Both the position numbers and the translations under genes were made by a program. From NCBI RefSeq assembly GCF_900100255.1, contig NZ_FMTS01000001.1, positions 744,001 through 808,000 on the forward strand: a stretch of 64,000 nucleotides of DNA, in the 5' to 3' direction. Shown one piece after another: positions 44,270 to 52,842 of this stretch (position 1 is the stretch's first letter; each line of letters opens with the position of its first letter). Origin of the DNA: Asticcacaulis taihuensis (GTDB lineage: Bacteria; Pseudomonadota; Alphaproteobacteria; Caulobacterales; Caulobacteraceae). Under the pieces are notes generated by a model that was not told the origin of the DNA, did no database searches, and saw only the letters and a program-made list of their open reading frames with translations.

Positions 44270-44950
44270 ATGACAACCGCTACCTCACCAGAGGCCACCT
44301 TATCTGCTGACGACGCCACCGGCGCTTCGTTCTCGGCCACGCCGAGCGTGACCACGGTTGCCACCCTGGTCCCGGGTCAGGCTGTTGCCGAAAGCCAGCT
44401 TCCCGCCCATGACGCCCACGCGACGACCGAAACGGTCGGTGCCGAAGGCCAGCATGAGGCCAAGGAAGGCGGCCTGCCACAGTTGAATACCGACCATTGG
44501 GCCGGCCAGATGATCTGGCTCGTGGTGATCTTCCTCGTCTTCCTGACGCTGATGGCGAAGGTCTTCGTGCCGCGCCTGCGCACGGTCATCGACACGCGCG
44601 GCGCCACCATCGCTGAAGACCTGGCCAATGCCCGCGCCAACCGCGACGAGGCCGAGGCCCAGGCCAAGCAGGCAGCCGCCGAAACCGCTGAAGCCCACGC
44701 TGCGGCCCGCAAGCTGGCGGCCGAGGCCCTGGCCCGTTCCAATGCCGAAGTGGCTGCCGCCACCGCCGCCGAGGACGAAAAGCTGGGCAAGCGTCTGGCG
44801 GAAGCCGAAGCCCGTATCCGCACGCAACGTGACGAGGCCATGAGCCATGTCAGCGATATCGCGCAGGAAACAGCCTCGCTTCTGGTTCAAAAACTGACCG
44901 GCAAGGCGGCCACGGCCGCCGCGCTCAAGTCCGCGCTCGGAAAGGTGTAA
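44270..44950 (+). CDS. atpF': F0 ATP synthase subunit b' with a long N-terminal extension
   Basis: This is the b' half of the peripheral stalk, 226 residues. The single membrane helix MIWLVVIFLVFLTLMAKVFV starts only near residue 81. It is preceded by a Thr/Ala/Glu-rich extension (residues 1-80) with no predicted structure. The stalk helix after residue 105 is a long Ala/Glu/Lys coiled coil. Typical b' subunits have only a short stretch before the helix. The atpF start is 4 bases after the stop. The assignment to b' rests on its place before atpF and the C-terminal pattern. Confidence 0.88.
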   Translation: MTTATSPEATLSADDATGASFSATPSVTTVATLVPGQAVAESQLPAHDAHATTETVGAEGQHEAKEGGLPQLNTDHWAGQMIWLVVIFLVFLTLMAKVFVPRLRTVIDTRGATIAEDLANARANRDEAEAQAKQAAAETAEAHAAARKLAAEALARSNAEVAAATAAEDEKLGKRLAEAEARIRTQRDEAMSHVSDIAQETASLLVQKLTGKAATAAALKSALGKV

Positions 44951-44954
44951 GGCT

Positions 44955-45446
44955 ATGGAAATGCTTACCGAAGCCGAATTCTGGGTCCGCGCCGCCCTGG
45001 TCCTCTTCTTCCTCATCCTGTTCGTCGCCAAGGTGCCGGGCAAGCTGTGGACGTCGCTGGGCGATACCGGCAAGGCCGTTCGCGCCGAGCTGGACGAGGC
45101 TGTCCGCATCCGCCAGGAAGCGACCGACCTGCTGAACAGCATCAAGGCGCAGCGTCTGGCTTCCGAAGCCAAGGCCCGCGAACTGATCGCCTTTGCCGAG
45201 GAAGAAGCCGCCCGCATGGCCGCCGAAGCCCGCGTCAAGCTGGAAGAGACCATCAGGCGCCGCGAGGCCCTGGCCGAACGCAAGATTGCCCAGACCGAGG
45301 CCAATGCCACGGCAGACGTCAAGTCCACCGCCGCCGATCTGGCCGCGCAACTGGCCGAGCAGATCCTGCTCGATCAGGTCGCCAAGGCCAAGACCGATAC
45401 GCAGGTCGACAAGGCGATCGGCCAGCTCGAAGGCCGCTTTAACTAG
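44955..45446 (+). CDS. atpF: F0 ATP synthase subunit b
   Basis: This 163-residue subunit b has the membrane helix FWVRAALVLFFLILFVAKVPG near residues 9-29 and a charged coiled-coil stalk to the end (ELIAFAEEEAARMAAEARVKLEETIRRREALAERKI). It forms the peripheral stalk with b'. The TAG stop is fused to a CTAGGG/CCCTAG hairpin and a terminator follows at 45498. Confidence 0.93.
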   Translation: MEMLTEAEFWVRAALVLFFLILFVAKVPGKLWTSLGDTGKAVRAELDEAVRIRQEATDLLNSIKAQRLASEAKARELIAFAEEEAARMAAEARVKLEETIRRREALAERKIAQTEANATADVKSTAADLAAQLAEQILLDQVAKAKTDTQVDKAIGQLEGRFN

Positions 45447-45463
45447 GGTGCGAAGCCCCCTAG
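45443..45463 (+). repeat. Stop-codon-fused CTAGGG/CCCTAG hairpin after atpF
   Basis: The arms (45443-45448 and 45458-45463) include the TAG stop of atpF. The sequence after the stem (CCCCCTAGACCC) resembles that after ccrM (CCCCTAGAACC). Confidence 0.5.
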
Positions 45464-45497
45464 ACCCGCAACTCGACAGCGTTTGCTGAAAGATTAC

Positions 45498-45527
45498 AGG
45501 CTCGGAATTACGGTTCCGGGCCTTTTT
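45498..45527. terminator. Terminator between the F0 operon and the CDF transporter
   Basis: AGGCTCGGAA (45498-45507) pairs with TTCCGGGCCT (45514-45523), counting one G-T pair, followed by a T run. It overlaps the stop of the convergent gene. Confidence 0.85.
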
Positions 45528-46458
45528 CTATGCGCGCAACGGCAGCCTCGTAAATCTGCGGCGTCTGGGGTTTGACGAACAAGGAAGCGACTTCGGGATA
45601 GGCTTTACGGATAGCGGCTTCCATATCCGCCACAATGCGCTCTACCTGGGTGATCGTCAGCCCATCCTCGAACTCCAGACTGAGCGCCGCGACCACCTCC
45701 GTGGGCGCCATGTGAGTGGTCAGAAGGCCATTGACGCGCAGGACGCCGTCCATACCTTCGACAAGGCGGATAATCCCCGTCTGCATGACAGGATCGGCAC
45801 GTTCACCGATCAGCAAATCCTTACTTTCCTTCGCGAGGAAAATGGCCACAGCCGCCAGCACCAGGCCAATGAGCAGAGAGCCTATTCCGTCGAAACGCGG
45901 TTCATGGAAGGTCACCGAAGCCCAGGTGGCAGCGAGCGCAATCAGGATGCCCAGAAGGGCCGCGCTGTCTTCCAACAGGACCATGAATTTCGGTGGGTCC
46001 TTGCTGTCGATAATGGCCTTGAGATAGCTCTGGCCGCCCTTCTCCGCCCGCACCGACCGGACAGCCACCCACCACGACCCGCTTTCAAACAAAAGCGACA
46101 GCCCCAGCACGATATAGTTGATGAGCGGCCGTTCCATCGGTTCCGGATTTTGCAGGTGGACGATGCCTTCATAAACGGACACCCCTGCCCCGACCGCGAA
46201 GATCAGCAGAGCGACGACAAAGCTCCAGAAGTACAATTCCCGGCCGTAGCCCAGCGGATGGGCCTCGTCCGGCTTACGCCGTGAGCGATGCATCCCATAG
46301 AGCAGAAGCATCTCATTGCCAGTATCCACGAAGCTGTGAATCGCCTCCGAGAGCATGGCGGACGAACCGGTCATGGCCGCTGCCACCGCCTTGGTGACGG
46401 CCACCAGAATATTGCCGATCAAGGCGGCGAACACGACCTTGTTTGATTCGGATGCCAT
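45508..46458 (-). CDS. Cation diffusion facilitator family transporter
   Basis: This 316-residue inner-membrane cation/proton antiporter starts at the ATG at 46458 (MASESNKVVFAALIGN) after GGAG. SSAMLSEAIHSFVDTGNEMLLL near residue 30 carries the HxxxD metal-site half in helix II. YGRELYFWSFVVALLIFAVGAG near 69 and GLVLAAVAIFLAKESKDLLIGE near 195 are conserved. The C-terminal cytosolic domain has the ferredoxin-like fold (LEFEDGLTITQVERIVADME). CDF proteins export Zn, Co, Fe or Mn; the ligand set alone does not say which. Confidence 0.9.
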   Translation of the reverse strand: MASESNKVVFAALIGNILVAVTKAVAAAMTGSSAMLSEAIHSFVDTGNEMLLLYGMHRSRRKPDEAHPLGYGRELYFWSFVVALLIFAVGAGVSVYEGIVHLQNPEPMERPLINYIVLGLSLLFESGSWWVAVRSVRAEKGGQSYLKAIIDSKDPPKFMVLLEDSAALLGILIALAATWASVTFHEPRFDGIGSLLIGLVLAAVAIFLAKESKDLLIGERADPVMQTGIIRLVEGMDGVLRVNGLLTTHMAPTEVVAALSLEFEDGLTITQVERIVADMEAAIRKAYPEVASLFVKPQTPQIYEAAVARIEKGPEP

Positions 46459-46520
46459 GCCGTCTCCATGAATGGAACTTTCGGCGTAAAGCGCCTGGTG
46501 TAAGGATTCAATGAGACAGC

Positions 46521-46552
46521 AAAAAGCCCTCCGGTTGGACCGAAGGGCTTTC
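46521..46552 (-). terminator. Terminator after the first PGPGW-type gene
   Basis: Read on the minus strand, AAAGCCCTTCGGT and ACCGGAGGGCTTT pair with one mismatch around CCA, followed by a T run. Confidence 0.75.
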
Positions 46553-46569
46553 AAACTTATTTGCTGTTT

Positions 46570-47019
46570 TTAGACCGTCCGCGGCTTGCGGAGAAATCGT
46601 CGGCGGATGCCAACCAACTGGCCGCGTCCCCTCAGGATCAATCGCTCGAACTTGAGCACCTGCTGCCAGAAGATCGAGACGACCTGCGGATTGCGGCGCA
46701 GCAGCTTGCGCAGCGGCATGACCCAATTGGGATGACGGCGCTTGAGATGGATGAACTGACGGCGTGCCCAGAACGCGTTGCGCAGGATCATGATCAGGCC
46801 GACGAGGATCAGGAAATAGTGACCGGGAATGATGATCAGCAGGAAGCCCGCCGCAAGGAAAACAAAGCCGAGCGCAATCATGATCCAGCCCAGCGCCTTC
46901 TTCGAGAAGCGCTTGGCGGCCCGCTTCACCGAGCGCGCCTTCGCCTTCCAGTCACGCGGACCGGACTTGGCGGGAACCAATGATTTATGGGGCGCGGGCG
47001 CGCCATTTTCACTCGACAT
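46570..47019 (-). CDS. PGPGW-like small membrane protein, copy A (divergent)
   Basis: This 149-residue protein is distantly like the next two genes. A basic N-terminal tail of about 40 residues precedes two membrane segments (LGWIMIALGFVFLAAGFLLIII and GHYFLILVGLIMILRNAF). The shared pattern IIPGHYFLILVGLIMILRN-FW-RRQFI-HP-W-PLRKLLRRNPQVVSIFWQ follows. The tail ends strongly basic. I infer the family (PGPGW-type predicted membrane protein) from its paralogues, which keep PLPGP. The function is unknown. Confidence 0.75.
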   Translation of the reverse strand: MSSENGAPAPHKSLVPAKSGPRDWKAKARSVKRAAKRFSKKALGWIMIALGFVFLAAGFLLIIIPGHYFLILVGLIMILRNAFWARRQFIHLKRRHPNWVMPLRKLLRRNPQVVSIFWQQVLKFERLILRGRGQLVGIRRRFLRKPRTV

Positions 47020-47184
47020 TTTGCTTATCTGGACGCCTTGTCACGCCCCACCAACTCTAAATTTTTTGCGACGCAACATAACGTCCTTGGCCTCATATGG
47101 AGAGGCAATACGGCAATGTAAAGGCTCGTCCTGAATATCCGGTGAATGTGGAGAAAATTTAATTTCCCCTGCGTTATCCGGGCA

Positions 47185-47568
47185 TCAGGCCGCGTCCTCC
47201 GAAGCGCGTGAAGACCGCTTCCTGAAAAGAGATTTCACGCCCTGCTTTACGCCCTGACGCGAACTCTGCATGAAACGGAAGCGACGGGGCATCAGTCCGC
47301 GCTCAACGCGCAGCCCCTGTAGCCAGACCAGAGAAATCACCTGGGCGCCGGGCCGCAGCATGGCGCGCACCGGACCAAGCCAGCGTGGATGCGCCCTGAC
47401 CTGGCGCATGAACTGACGCTTGATCCACGTCGAACTGCGCAGCAGCAGGATCAGTCCCAACAGCACGAACGGCACACCGAGCGGCCCCGGCAGGGGCGCC
47501 AGGACAACCCCGAAAGCCATCAGCACCATGCCGGCCAGGCTCATGAGCAATTTCAGCAGTATCGCCAT
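47185..47568 (-). CDS. PGPGW-like small membrane protein, copy B
   Basis: This 127-residue protein starts MAILLKLLMSLAGMVLM (ATG 47568, with GGACGAG upstream). A GTG at 47622 in the same frame would add 18 residues. The pattern is APLPGPLGVPFVLLGLILLLRSSTWIKRQFMRQVRAHPRWLGPVRAMLRPGAQVISLVWLQGLR, with two hydrophobic helices and a basic C-terminus. It is about half identical to copy C in the core by eye. It may belong to the same transcript as copy C. Confidence 0.8.
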   Translation of the reverse strand: MAILLKLLMSLAGMVLMAFGVVLAPLPGPLGVPFVLLGLILLLRSSTWIKRQFMRQVRAHPRWLGPVRAMLRPGAQVISLVWLQGLRVERGLMPRRFRFMQSSRQGVKQGVKSLFRKRSSRASEDAA

Positions 47569-47721
47569 TTTCTCGTCCAGACGCTTTTCGGAATGAAATG
47601 CGCCCGCCTTTGTTTGTGCCACATATTATTGACCGCCTCGGGCGACCTTGGCATCTATATAGGTAGACAGAGATCAAGAAACGATGCGGCACCCTGCCAC
47701 AGATCGTCATTTGGCCATCAC

Positions 47722-48126
47722 TTAATATGACAGCAGTTTGCGCGGTTTGTGAGCCGTCAAGGCCGCGGGCTTCGGACGCGGGCGGCGATTGCGCAGGATC
47801 GCCTTCAGGTCGTGACGGAAACGATAGAGAAAACGCCGCTCCTTGGGCAGGACACGGCGCTCCAGGCGCAGGGCCTGAAGCCACAGCATGGCGACCACCT
47901 TGGCGCCCGGCCGCAGCATGGCGCGCAATGGCCCCAGCAGTTTTGGGTGGGCGTGAACCAGCTTGACGAACAGCCGCTTCACCCACATCGAGCTTCTCAG
48001 CAGGATGATCAGGCCCAGCAGGATAATGGGCACGCCAAACGGCCCCGGCAGCGGCGTGATTACCACCCCGACCGCCATCAGCACCACACCCAGCGCCGTC
48101 ATCAGCAATTTGAAGAACACTGTCAT
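47722..48126 (-). CDS. PGPGW-like small membrane protein, copy C
   Basis: This 134-residue protein starts MTVFFKLLMTALGVVLM (ATG 48126; an in-frame start at 48162 would add 12 residues but lies in a strong hairpin). It has TPLPGPFGVPIILLGLIILLRSSMWVKRLF, HAHPKLLGPLRAMLRPGAKVVAMLWLQALRLERRVLP and a long Lys/Arg tail. PLPGP and RAMLRPGA are the best shared motifs with copy B. It follows gcvPB by 79 bp, separated by a 15-bp hairpin. Confidence 0.8.
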   Translation of the reverse strand: MTVFFKLLMTALGVVLMAVGVVITPLPGPFGVPIILLGLIILLRSSMWVKRLFVKLVHAHPKLLGPLRAMLRPGAKVVAMLWLQALRLERRVLPKERRFLYRFRHDLKAILRNRRPRPKPAALTAHKPRKLLSY

Positions 48127-48131
48127 GATAT

Positions 48132-48171
48132 GAAGATGGGATGGACCTCGCCGGAAGTCCATCCCATCTTC
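48132..48171 (-). other. Perfect 15-bp hairpin between gcvPB and the next gene
   Basis: GAAGATGGGATGGAC (48132-48146) and its exact complement (48157-48171) flank a ten-base loop. There is no T run on either side, so it is not a standard terminator. It lies six bases before the chosen start of the downstream gene and could be a processing or attenuating structure. Confidence 0.6.
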
Positions 48172-48205
48172 GCCTTTCGCGCGATAAAAAGTGGTTAGCC
48201 GGCCG

Positions 48206-49744
48206 TTAAGTGTAGCTCAGGCGCGGCGCACGTGCGGCGCGGGTCTCGTCCAGGCGCTTGGCGGGGGCCAGATAAGGCGCGCCCTTGAAGCGGGAAACGT
48301 CACCGGCTTTAGCGGCCTCGGCCAGGGCGCGCAGCACGGCGATAAAGCCGTCCAGCTCGTCCTTGGATTCGGTCTCGGTCGGCTCGATCAGCATGGCGCC
48401 ATGAACAACCAGCGGGAAGTACATGGTCATCGGGTGGAAGCCCTCGTCGATCATAGCCTTGGCGAAGTCGAGCGTGGTCACGCCGGTGCCTTCCAGCCAG
48501 GCGTCATCGAACAGAGCCTCGTGCATGCACGGCCCTTCCGGGAACGGCACGCTCATCAGGTCCTGCAAGCTGGCCTTGATATAGTTGGCATTCAGCACGG
48601 CATCCTCGGCGACCTGCTTGAGGCCATCCGAGCCGTGGCTCAGCATGTAGGTGAGTGCGCGGATGAACATGCCCATCTGGCCATGGAAGGCGCACATGCG
48701 GCCAAAGTTTTGCGCCGATACACCTTCATCGTGCTCGACCAGATCGAAACCCGAGCCATTGGAAACCACCCAGGGCTTGGGCGCGAACGCTGCCAGCGCT
48801 TCGGACAGCACCACCGGCCCCGCGCCCGGACCGCCACCGCCGTGGGGCGTCGAGAAGGTCTTATGCAGGTTAATGTGCATGGCGTCGACGCCAAGGTCGC
48901 CCGGACGGACGCGGCCGACGATGGCGTTGAAGTTGGCGCCGTCGCAGTAGAAATAGGCGCCGGCTTCGTGGGTGACGCGAGCGATCTCGACGATATCGCG
49001 CTCGAACAGGCCGCAGGTATTGGGGTTGGTCACCATGATGGCGGCGACATCCGGGCCGAGCTTCGACGCCAGGTCAGCGACATCGACGCGGCCGTCCGCG
49101 GTCTGCGCCACTTCCCTCACGGTGTAGCCGACAAAAGCCGCGGTGGCGGGGTTGGTGCCGTGGGCCGAGGTCGGCACCAGCACGGTGCGGCGATGGCCTT
49201 CGCCCTTGGCCTCGTGAGCGGCCTTGATGGCCAGCAGGCCACAGAGTTCGCCGTGTGCACCGGCTTTCGGCGTGAGGGCGACGGCTGGCATACCGGTCAG
49301 GGTTTTCAACCAATGAGCCAGCGTATCCATCAGGGCCAGAGCGCCCTGCACCGTCGAAACCGGCTGGAGCGGATGAATATCGCCAAGACCCGCCACGCGC
49401 GCCATCTTCTCATTGAGGCGCGGATTGTGCTTCATCGTGCAGGAACCGAGCGGGTAGAGCGCCAGGTCGATGGCGTGGTTCTTCTGCGACAAGCGCACAT
49501 AGTGACGCATGGCTTCCGGCTCGGTCAGGCCCGGCAGGGAGAGATCGTTGCGCAGCAGTCCATCGAGATCGGAGGCATCAATCGCGACATCAGCGAAATC
49601 AACGCCGGTGCGGCCATAGTCGTCCTTCTCGAAGATCAGCTTCTCGGATTGCAACAGACCTTTGCCACCGAGCAGGGTCTTGAACGAGGTGGTTTCAACC
49701 GTGATTTCAGGGGCGCTGGGGCGGCCAACATTATTCATGCTCAT
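48206..49744 (-). CDS. gcvPB: Glycine dehydrogenase (decarboxylating) subunit 2
   Basis: This is the C-terminal half of P-protein, 512 residues, encoded as a separate gene. The PLP lysine is in AMHINLHKTFSTPHGGGGPGAGP near residue 285. YPLGSCTMKHNP near 98 and VPTSAHGTNPATAAF near 183 are conserved. With subunit 1 it decarboxylates glycine and passes the aminomethyl group to lipoyl-GcvH. Its start overlaps the end of gcvPA by four bases (ATGA). Confidence 0.96.
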   Translation of the reverse strand: MSMNNVGRPSAPEITVETTSFKTLLGGKGLLQSEKLIFEKDDYGRTGVDFADVAIDASDLDGLLRNDLSLPGLTEPEAMRHYVRLSQKNHAIDLALYPLGSCTMKHNPRLNEKMARVAGLGDIHPLQPVSTVQGALALMDTLAHWLKTLTGMPAVALTPKAGAHGELCGLLAIKAAHEAKGEGHRRTVLVPTSAHGTNPATAAFVGYTVREVAQTADGRVDVADLASKLGPDVAAIMVTNPNTCGLFERDIVEIARVTHEAGAYFYCDGANFNAIVGRVRPGDLGVDAMHINLHKTFSTPHGGGGPGAGPVVLSEALAAFAPKPWVVSNGSGFDLVEHDEGVSAQNFGRMCAFHGQMGMFIRALTYMLSHGSDGLKQVAEDAVLNANYIKASLQDLMSVPFPEGPCMHEALFDDAWLEGTGVTTLDFAKAMIDEGFHPMTMYFPLVVHGAMLIEPTETESKDELDGFIAVLRALAEAAKAGDVSRFKGAPYLAPAKRLDETRAARAPRLSYT

Positions 49745-51081
49745 TGGGCGACCTCCTTAAGCGTGGCGACAAGGGTAGCGATATCGGCATCCGAAACGGT
49801 TTCGGTCACAGCTACGATCAAATGGTTCTCAAAGCCGGGTTCATTTTGCAGACGGGCGAAAGGTACGCCGCCAAGTACGTTCTTCGCCGCCAAGGCTTCC
49901 ACCACTGCAATGGCAGGTTTCGCCAATTTGACGGTGAATTCATTGAAGAAACGCGGGGTGACGATGTCAAAGCCGGCGGTTACCAGTTGATCCTTCAGAG
50001 CGTGGGCCTTGGCGTAGTTGATCTTGGCCACGCGCTTCAGGCCGGTCTCACCCAGCAGGCTCATGTGGATACTGAAGGCCAGCGCACAAAGCCCTGAATT
50101 GGTACAGATATTTGAGGTCGCCTTGTCACGGCGGATATGCTGCTCGCGGGTGGAAAGCGTCAGCACGAAACCGCGCTCGCCATCGGCGTCGACGGTCTCG
50201 CCGCACAGGCGGCCGGGCAACTGGCGCAGGTACTTTTCCTTGGCGGCAAACAGACCGACATAGGGGCCGCCGTAGGAGAGCGGCACGCCAATTGACTGGC
50301 CTTCGACGGCCACGACATCGGCGCCCATTTCGCCGGGCGATTTCAGCAGGCCGAGGGACATGGCTTCGGTGACGACCACGATCAGCAGGGCGCCGGCAGC
50401 CTGGGCGGCCTCAGCGATCTTTGTAACGTCCGTGGCGGTGCCGAAGACGTTCGGGGTCTGGACGACAACGCAGGCGGTGTTGGCGTCGATATGCTGCAAC
50501 ACATCGGCTTCATTATCGACGGCCACGGCGCAGGCTTCGGTCTCGATACCGACGGCGTGGGCCAGGGTCTCGACCGTTTCGCGGTAATGCGGGTGCAGGC
50601 CACCGGAGAGCACGGCCTTGTTGCGCTTCGTCACGCGGGTCGCCATCAGCACGCCTTCGGCGGCCGCGGTCGAGCCGTCATATAGCGAGGCATTGGCCAC
50701 CGGCATACCGGTCAGGCGGGCAACCTGGGACTGGAACTCGAACAGGACCTGCAGCGTGCCCTGCGCGATTTCCGGCTGGTAGGGCGTGTAGCTGGTCAGG
50801 AATTCCGAACGCTGGATGATATGATCCACGGTCGCCGGGATATGGTGGCGATAGGCGCCGGCGCCGACAAAGAACGGCACCTTGGCGGGCGATACGTTCT
50901 GGGCGGCGAAGGCGTTCAGTTGCGCCTCGACTTCCAGTTCGCCGGCGAACTTCGGCAGGTCGACCGTGCCTGAGCGGCGCGCCGGTTCCGGCACATCGAC
51001 AAACAGGGCATCGATCGAATCGACGCCGATCTTTTCCAGCATGGCGGCGCGGTCATTCGCGCTCAGGGGGAGATATCTCAT
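49741..51081 (-). CDS. gcvPA: Glycine dehydrogenase (decarboxylating) subunit 1
   Basis: This 446-residue protein is the N-terminal half of P-protein. It starts at the ATG at 51081 (MRYLPLSANDRAAM); the frame stays open upstream through a repeat, but that part is not protein-like. FVGAGAYRHHIPATVDHII near residue 71, FLTSYTPYQPEIAQGTLQVLFEFQSQV near 94 and NASLYDGSTAAAEG near 126 are family blocks. Its partner follows directly. The gcvH-gcvPA gap (51082-51234) is filled by a repeat. Confidence 0.95.
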   Translation of the reverse strand: MRYLPLSANDRAAMLEKIGVDSIDALFVDVPEPARRSGTVDLPKFAGELEVEAQLNAFAAQNVSPAKVPFFVGAGAYRHHIPATVDHIIQRSEFLTSYTPYQPEIAQGTLQVLFEFQSQVARLTGMPVANASLYDGSTAAAEGVLMATRVTKRNKAVLSGGLHPHYRETVETLAHAVGIETEACAVAVDNEADVLQHIDANTACVVVQTPNVFGTATDVTKIAEAAQAAGALLIVVVTEAMSLGLLKSPGEMGADVVAVEGQSIGVPLSYGGPYVGLFAAKEKYLRQLPGRLCGETVDADGERGFVLTLSTREQHIRRDKATSNICTNSGLCALAFSIHMSLLGETGLKRVAKINYAKAHALKDQLVTAGFDIVTPRFFNEFTVKLAKPAIAVVEALAAKNVLGGVPFARLQNEPGFENHLIVAVTETVSDADIATLVATLKEVAQ

Positions 51082-51101
51082 TATAAATCCTGCACTTAAG
51101 T

Positions 51102-51217
51102 CCCCTCTCCCCTCCTGAGGGGAGAGGGTTAGGGTGAGGGGCGATTCCACTGGCGTTCGGCCCCTCACCCGGCTTGCAAGCAAGCCACCCTCTCCCCGCA
51201 AGCAGGGAGAGGGGCAA
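51102..51217. repeat. CCCTCTCC/GGAGAGGG composite repeat between gcvH and gcvPA
   Basis: CCCCTCTCCCC-tcct-GAGGGGAGAGGG begins it and CACCCTCTCCCC-gcaagc-AGGGAGAGGGG ends it. Between them GGTGAGGGGC and GCCCCTCACC face each other. It is a paired hairpin element inside an operon. Confidence 0.6.
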
Positions 51218-51234
51218 AGGGCAGCCCGTTAAAT

Positions 51235-51612
51235 TTAAAGCGTCGCCAGATAGGCTTCGTAGGCGGCGCGGTCCATCAGACCGTCCAGTTCCGAAGCGTC
51301 GGCCAGCTTGATCTTGGCGATCCAGCCGCCGGCTTCCGGCACGGCATTGATAGTTTCCGGCGCCGACGACAGCAGGTCATTGGCTTCGATCACTTCGCCC
51401 GACACCGGGGCATAGACGTCAGAGGCGGCCTTGACGCTTTCGACGACTGCGAAGCTGTCGCCCTTTTTCAGAACCTTGCCGACTTCCGGCACTTCGACGA
51501 AAACAACGTCGCCGAGGGCTTCAGCAGCGTAGGCGGTGATGCCGACAAAGGCTTCATTGCCCCCAGATTCGGGAGTGACATTGACCCATTCGTGGTCTTT
51601 GGTGAACTTCAT
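51235..51612 (-). CDS. gcvH: Glycine cleavage system H protein
   Basis: This 125-residue lipoyl carrier protein shuttles the aminomethyl intermediate between P, T and L proteins. It starts [18 protein letters not shown]. The lipoylated lysine is in [20 protein letters not shown] near residue 61. [15 protein letters not shown] is conserved. It lies 48 bp after gcvT. As usual for many alphaproteobacteria the L-protein is not nearby. Confidence 0.96.
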   Translation of the reverse strand: MKFTKDHEWVNVTPESGGNEAFVGITAYAAEALGDVVFVEVPEVGKVLKKGDSFAVVESVKAASDVYAPVSGEVIEANDLLSSAPETINAVPEAGGWIAKIKLADASELDGLMDRAAYEAYLATL

Positions 51613-51660
51613 GATCTTACCCTTTTTAAGTTGCGCTACCGCTTCGCTGCTTGAGCGCGG

Positions 51661-52806
51661 TTAAGCTTTAGGTTTGCGGTGATAGCCGTTGGCAACGAAC
51701 GGCAGAGAGACGATTTCTGCGGCATATTGGCGGCCGCGGGTTTCCAGTTTCAGCCTGGTGCCGATGGCCGAAGCGGCGGGCGGCACATAGCCCATGGCGA
51801 TCGAATAGCCGAGCGACGGCGACGGCACGCCGGAAGTGACGACGCCCAGTTCGGCGCCATTTTCACTGACGATCCTGGCGCCTTCACGGGCGGGCGGACC
51901 TTCGAGCACGCGGATGGCGACGCGGACACGATCAAGCTTGCCGTCGAGCTGGGCGCGCAGGCGATCGATGCCCCTGATGTCGCCACGCGTCAGACGCGAT
52001 TTGTTCATTGCAAAGCCAAGATTGGATTCGACCAGCGTGTAGCCGGCATCCATTTCATGGCCATAGAGCGGCATACCGGCTTCAAGGCGCAGGCTGTCGC
52101 GCGCACCCAGGCCGATCGGCTTGACGATGGGATTGGACAGCAGTTCGTCCCACAGGTCGGCGACGCGCGCAGCCGGGAAGCTGATCTCGAAACCGTCCTC
52201 GCCGGTATAGCCGGAGCGCGAGATATAGGCGACTTCGCCCAACAGCTCAAAAGTGCCGCATTCCATGAAGTACATCTCAGTCGCTGCCGGGCAGAGTTCG
52301 GTCATGACGTCCTTGGCCCTGGGGCCTTGCAAGGCCAGCAGGGCGCGGTCGGTCAGGACTTCGAACTCGACATCAGCGCCGGTTTCGTCATTGGCGATAA
52401 AGTCGGCGATGATATCGAAATCCTGATCCTTGCAGGCGGCATTGACCACCAGCATGAAACCTTCGGCAAAGGGGCGCGAAACCATCCAGTCATCGAGAAT
52501 GCCGCCCTCTTCGTTGAGCAGCAGCGAGTATTTCTGCTTGCCCTGGGGCAGGATGGCGAAATCGGTCGGGGTCAGGGCTTCGAGCACAGCGATGGCGCCC
52601 TCGCCGCTCAGGCGCGCCTGGCCCATGTGGGAGACGTCGAACAGCCCAGCCTCGACGCGGGTCCACTTGTGCTCGGCCAGCACGCCCTCATATTTGACCG
52701 GCATGTTGTAGCCGGCAAAGGGCACCATCTGGCCGCCCAGCGCGACATGCTGGTCAAATAAAGGAGTATTCTTGAGGGAATCGCTGTGGCTTTGGTTTTC
52801 TGGCAT
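51661..52806 (-). CDS. gcvT: Aminomethyltransferase (glycine cleavage T protein)
   Basis: GcvT moves the methylene group to tetrahydrofolate and frees ammonia. The 381-residue protein has TPLFDQHVALGGQMVPFAGY near residue 13, DVSHMGQARLSGE near 58, GYTGEDGFEISFPA near 202, and RDSLRLEAGMPLYGHEMD near 242 with the folate-site Asp and Glu. The C-terminal barrel has TSGVPSPSLGYSIAMGYVP. The ATG at 52806 has no SD. Instead GCCCCC, part of the riboswitch expression platform, lies directly before it. It is the first gene of gcvT-H-PA-PB. Confidence 0.95.
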   Translation of the reverse strand: MPENQSHSDSLKNTPLFDQHVALGGQMVPFAGYNMPVKYEGVLAEHKWTRVEAGLFDVSHMGQARLSGEGAIAVLEALTPTDFAILPQGKQKYSLLLNEEGGILDDWMVSRPFAEGFMLVVNAACKDQDFDIIADFIANDETGADVEFEVLTDRALLALQGPRAKDVMTELCPAATEMYFMECGTFELLGEVAYISRSGYTGEDGFEISFPAARVADLWDELLSNPIVKPIGLGARDSLRLEAGMPLYGHEMDAGYTLVESNLGFAMNKSRLTRGDIRGIDRLRAQLDGKLDRVRVAIRVLEGPPAREGARIVSENGAELGVVTSGVPSPSLGYSIAMGYVPPAASAIGTRLKLETRGRQYAAEIVSLPFVANGYHRKPKA

Positions 52807-52842
52807 GGGGGCTCGCAGACGGTTTGAATACGTTCTGCCCCC
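52807..52842 (-). promoter_or_regulatory. Riboswitch expression platform: hairpin adjacent to the gcvT start
   Basis: Read on the minus strand, GGGGGCAGAACG and CGTCTGC-gag-CCCCC can pair with one small bulge. The 3' arm ends at the gcvT AUG, and the 5' arm follows the last bases of aptamer II. It could hide the initiation region when glycine is low. Confidence 0.55.

Noticed and set aside
48191-49990. 599-codon plus-strand frame
   Set aside because: It runs antisense to gcvPB, which is unmistakable. Long antisense frames are usual in G+C-rich coding DNA.
51082-51201. N-terminal extension of gcvPA through the repeat
   Set aside because: The added residues are repeat-derived; family N-terminus is MRYLPLSANDR at 51081.
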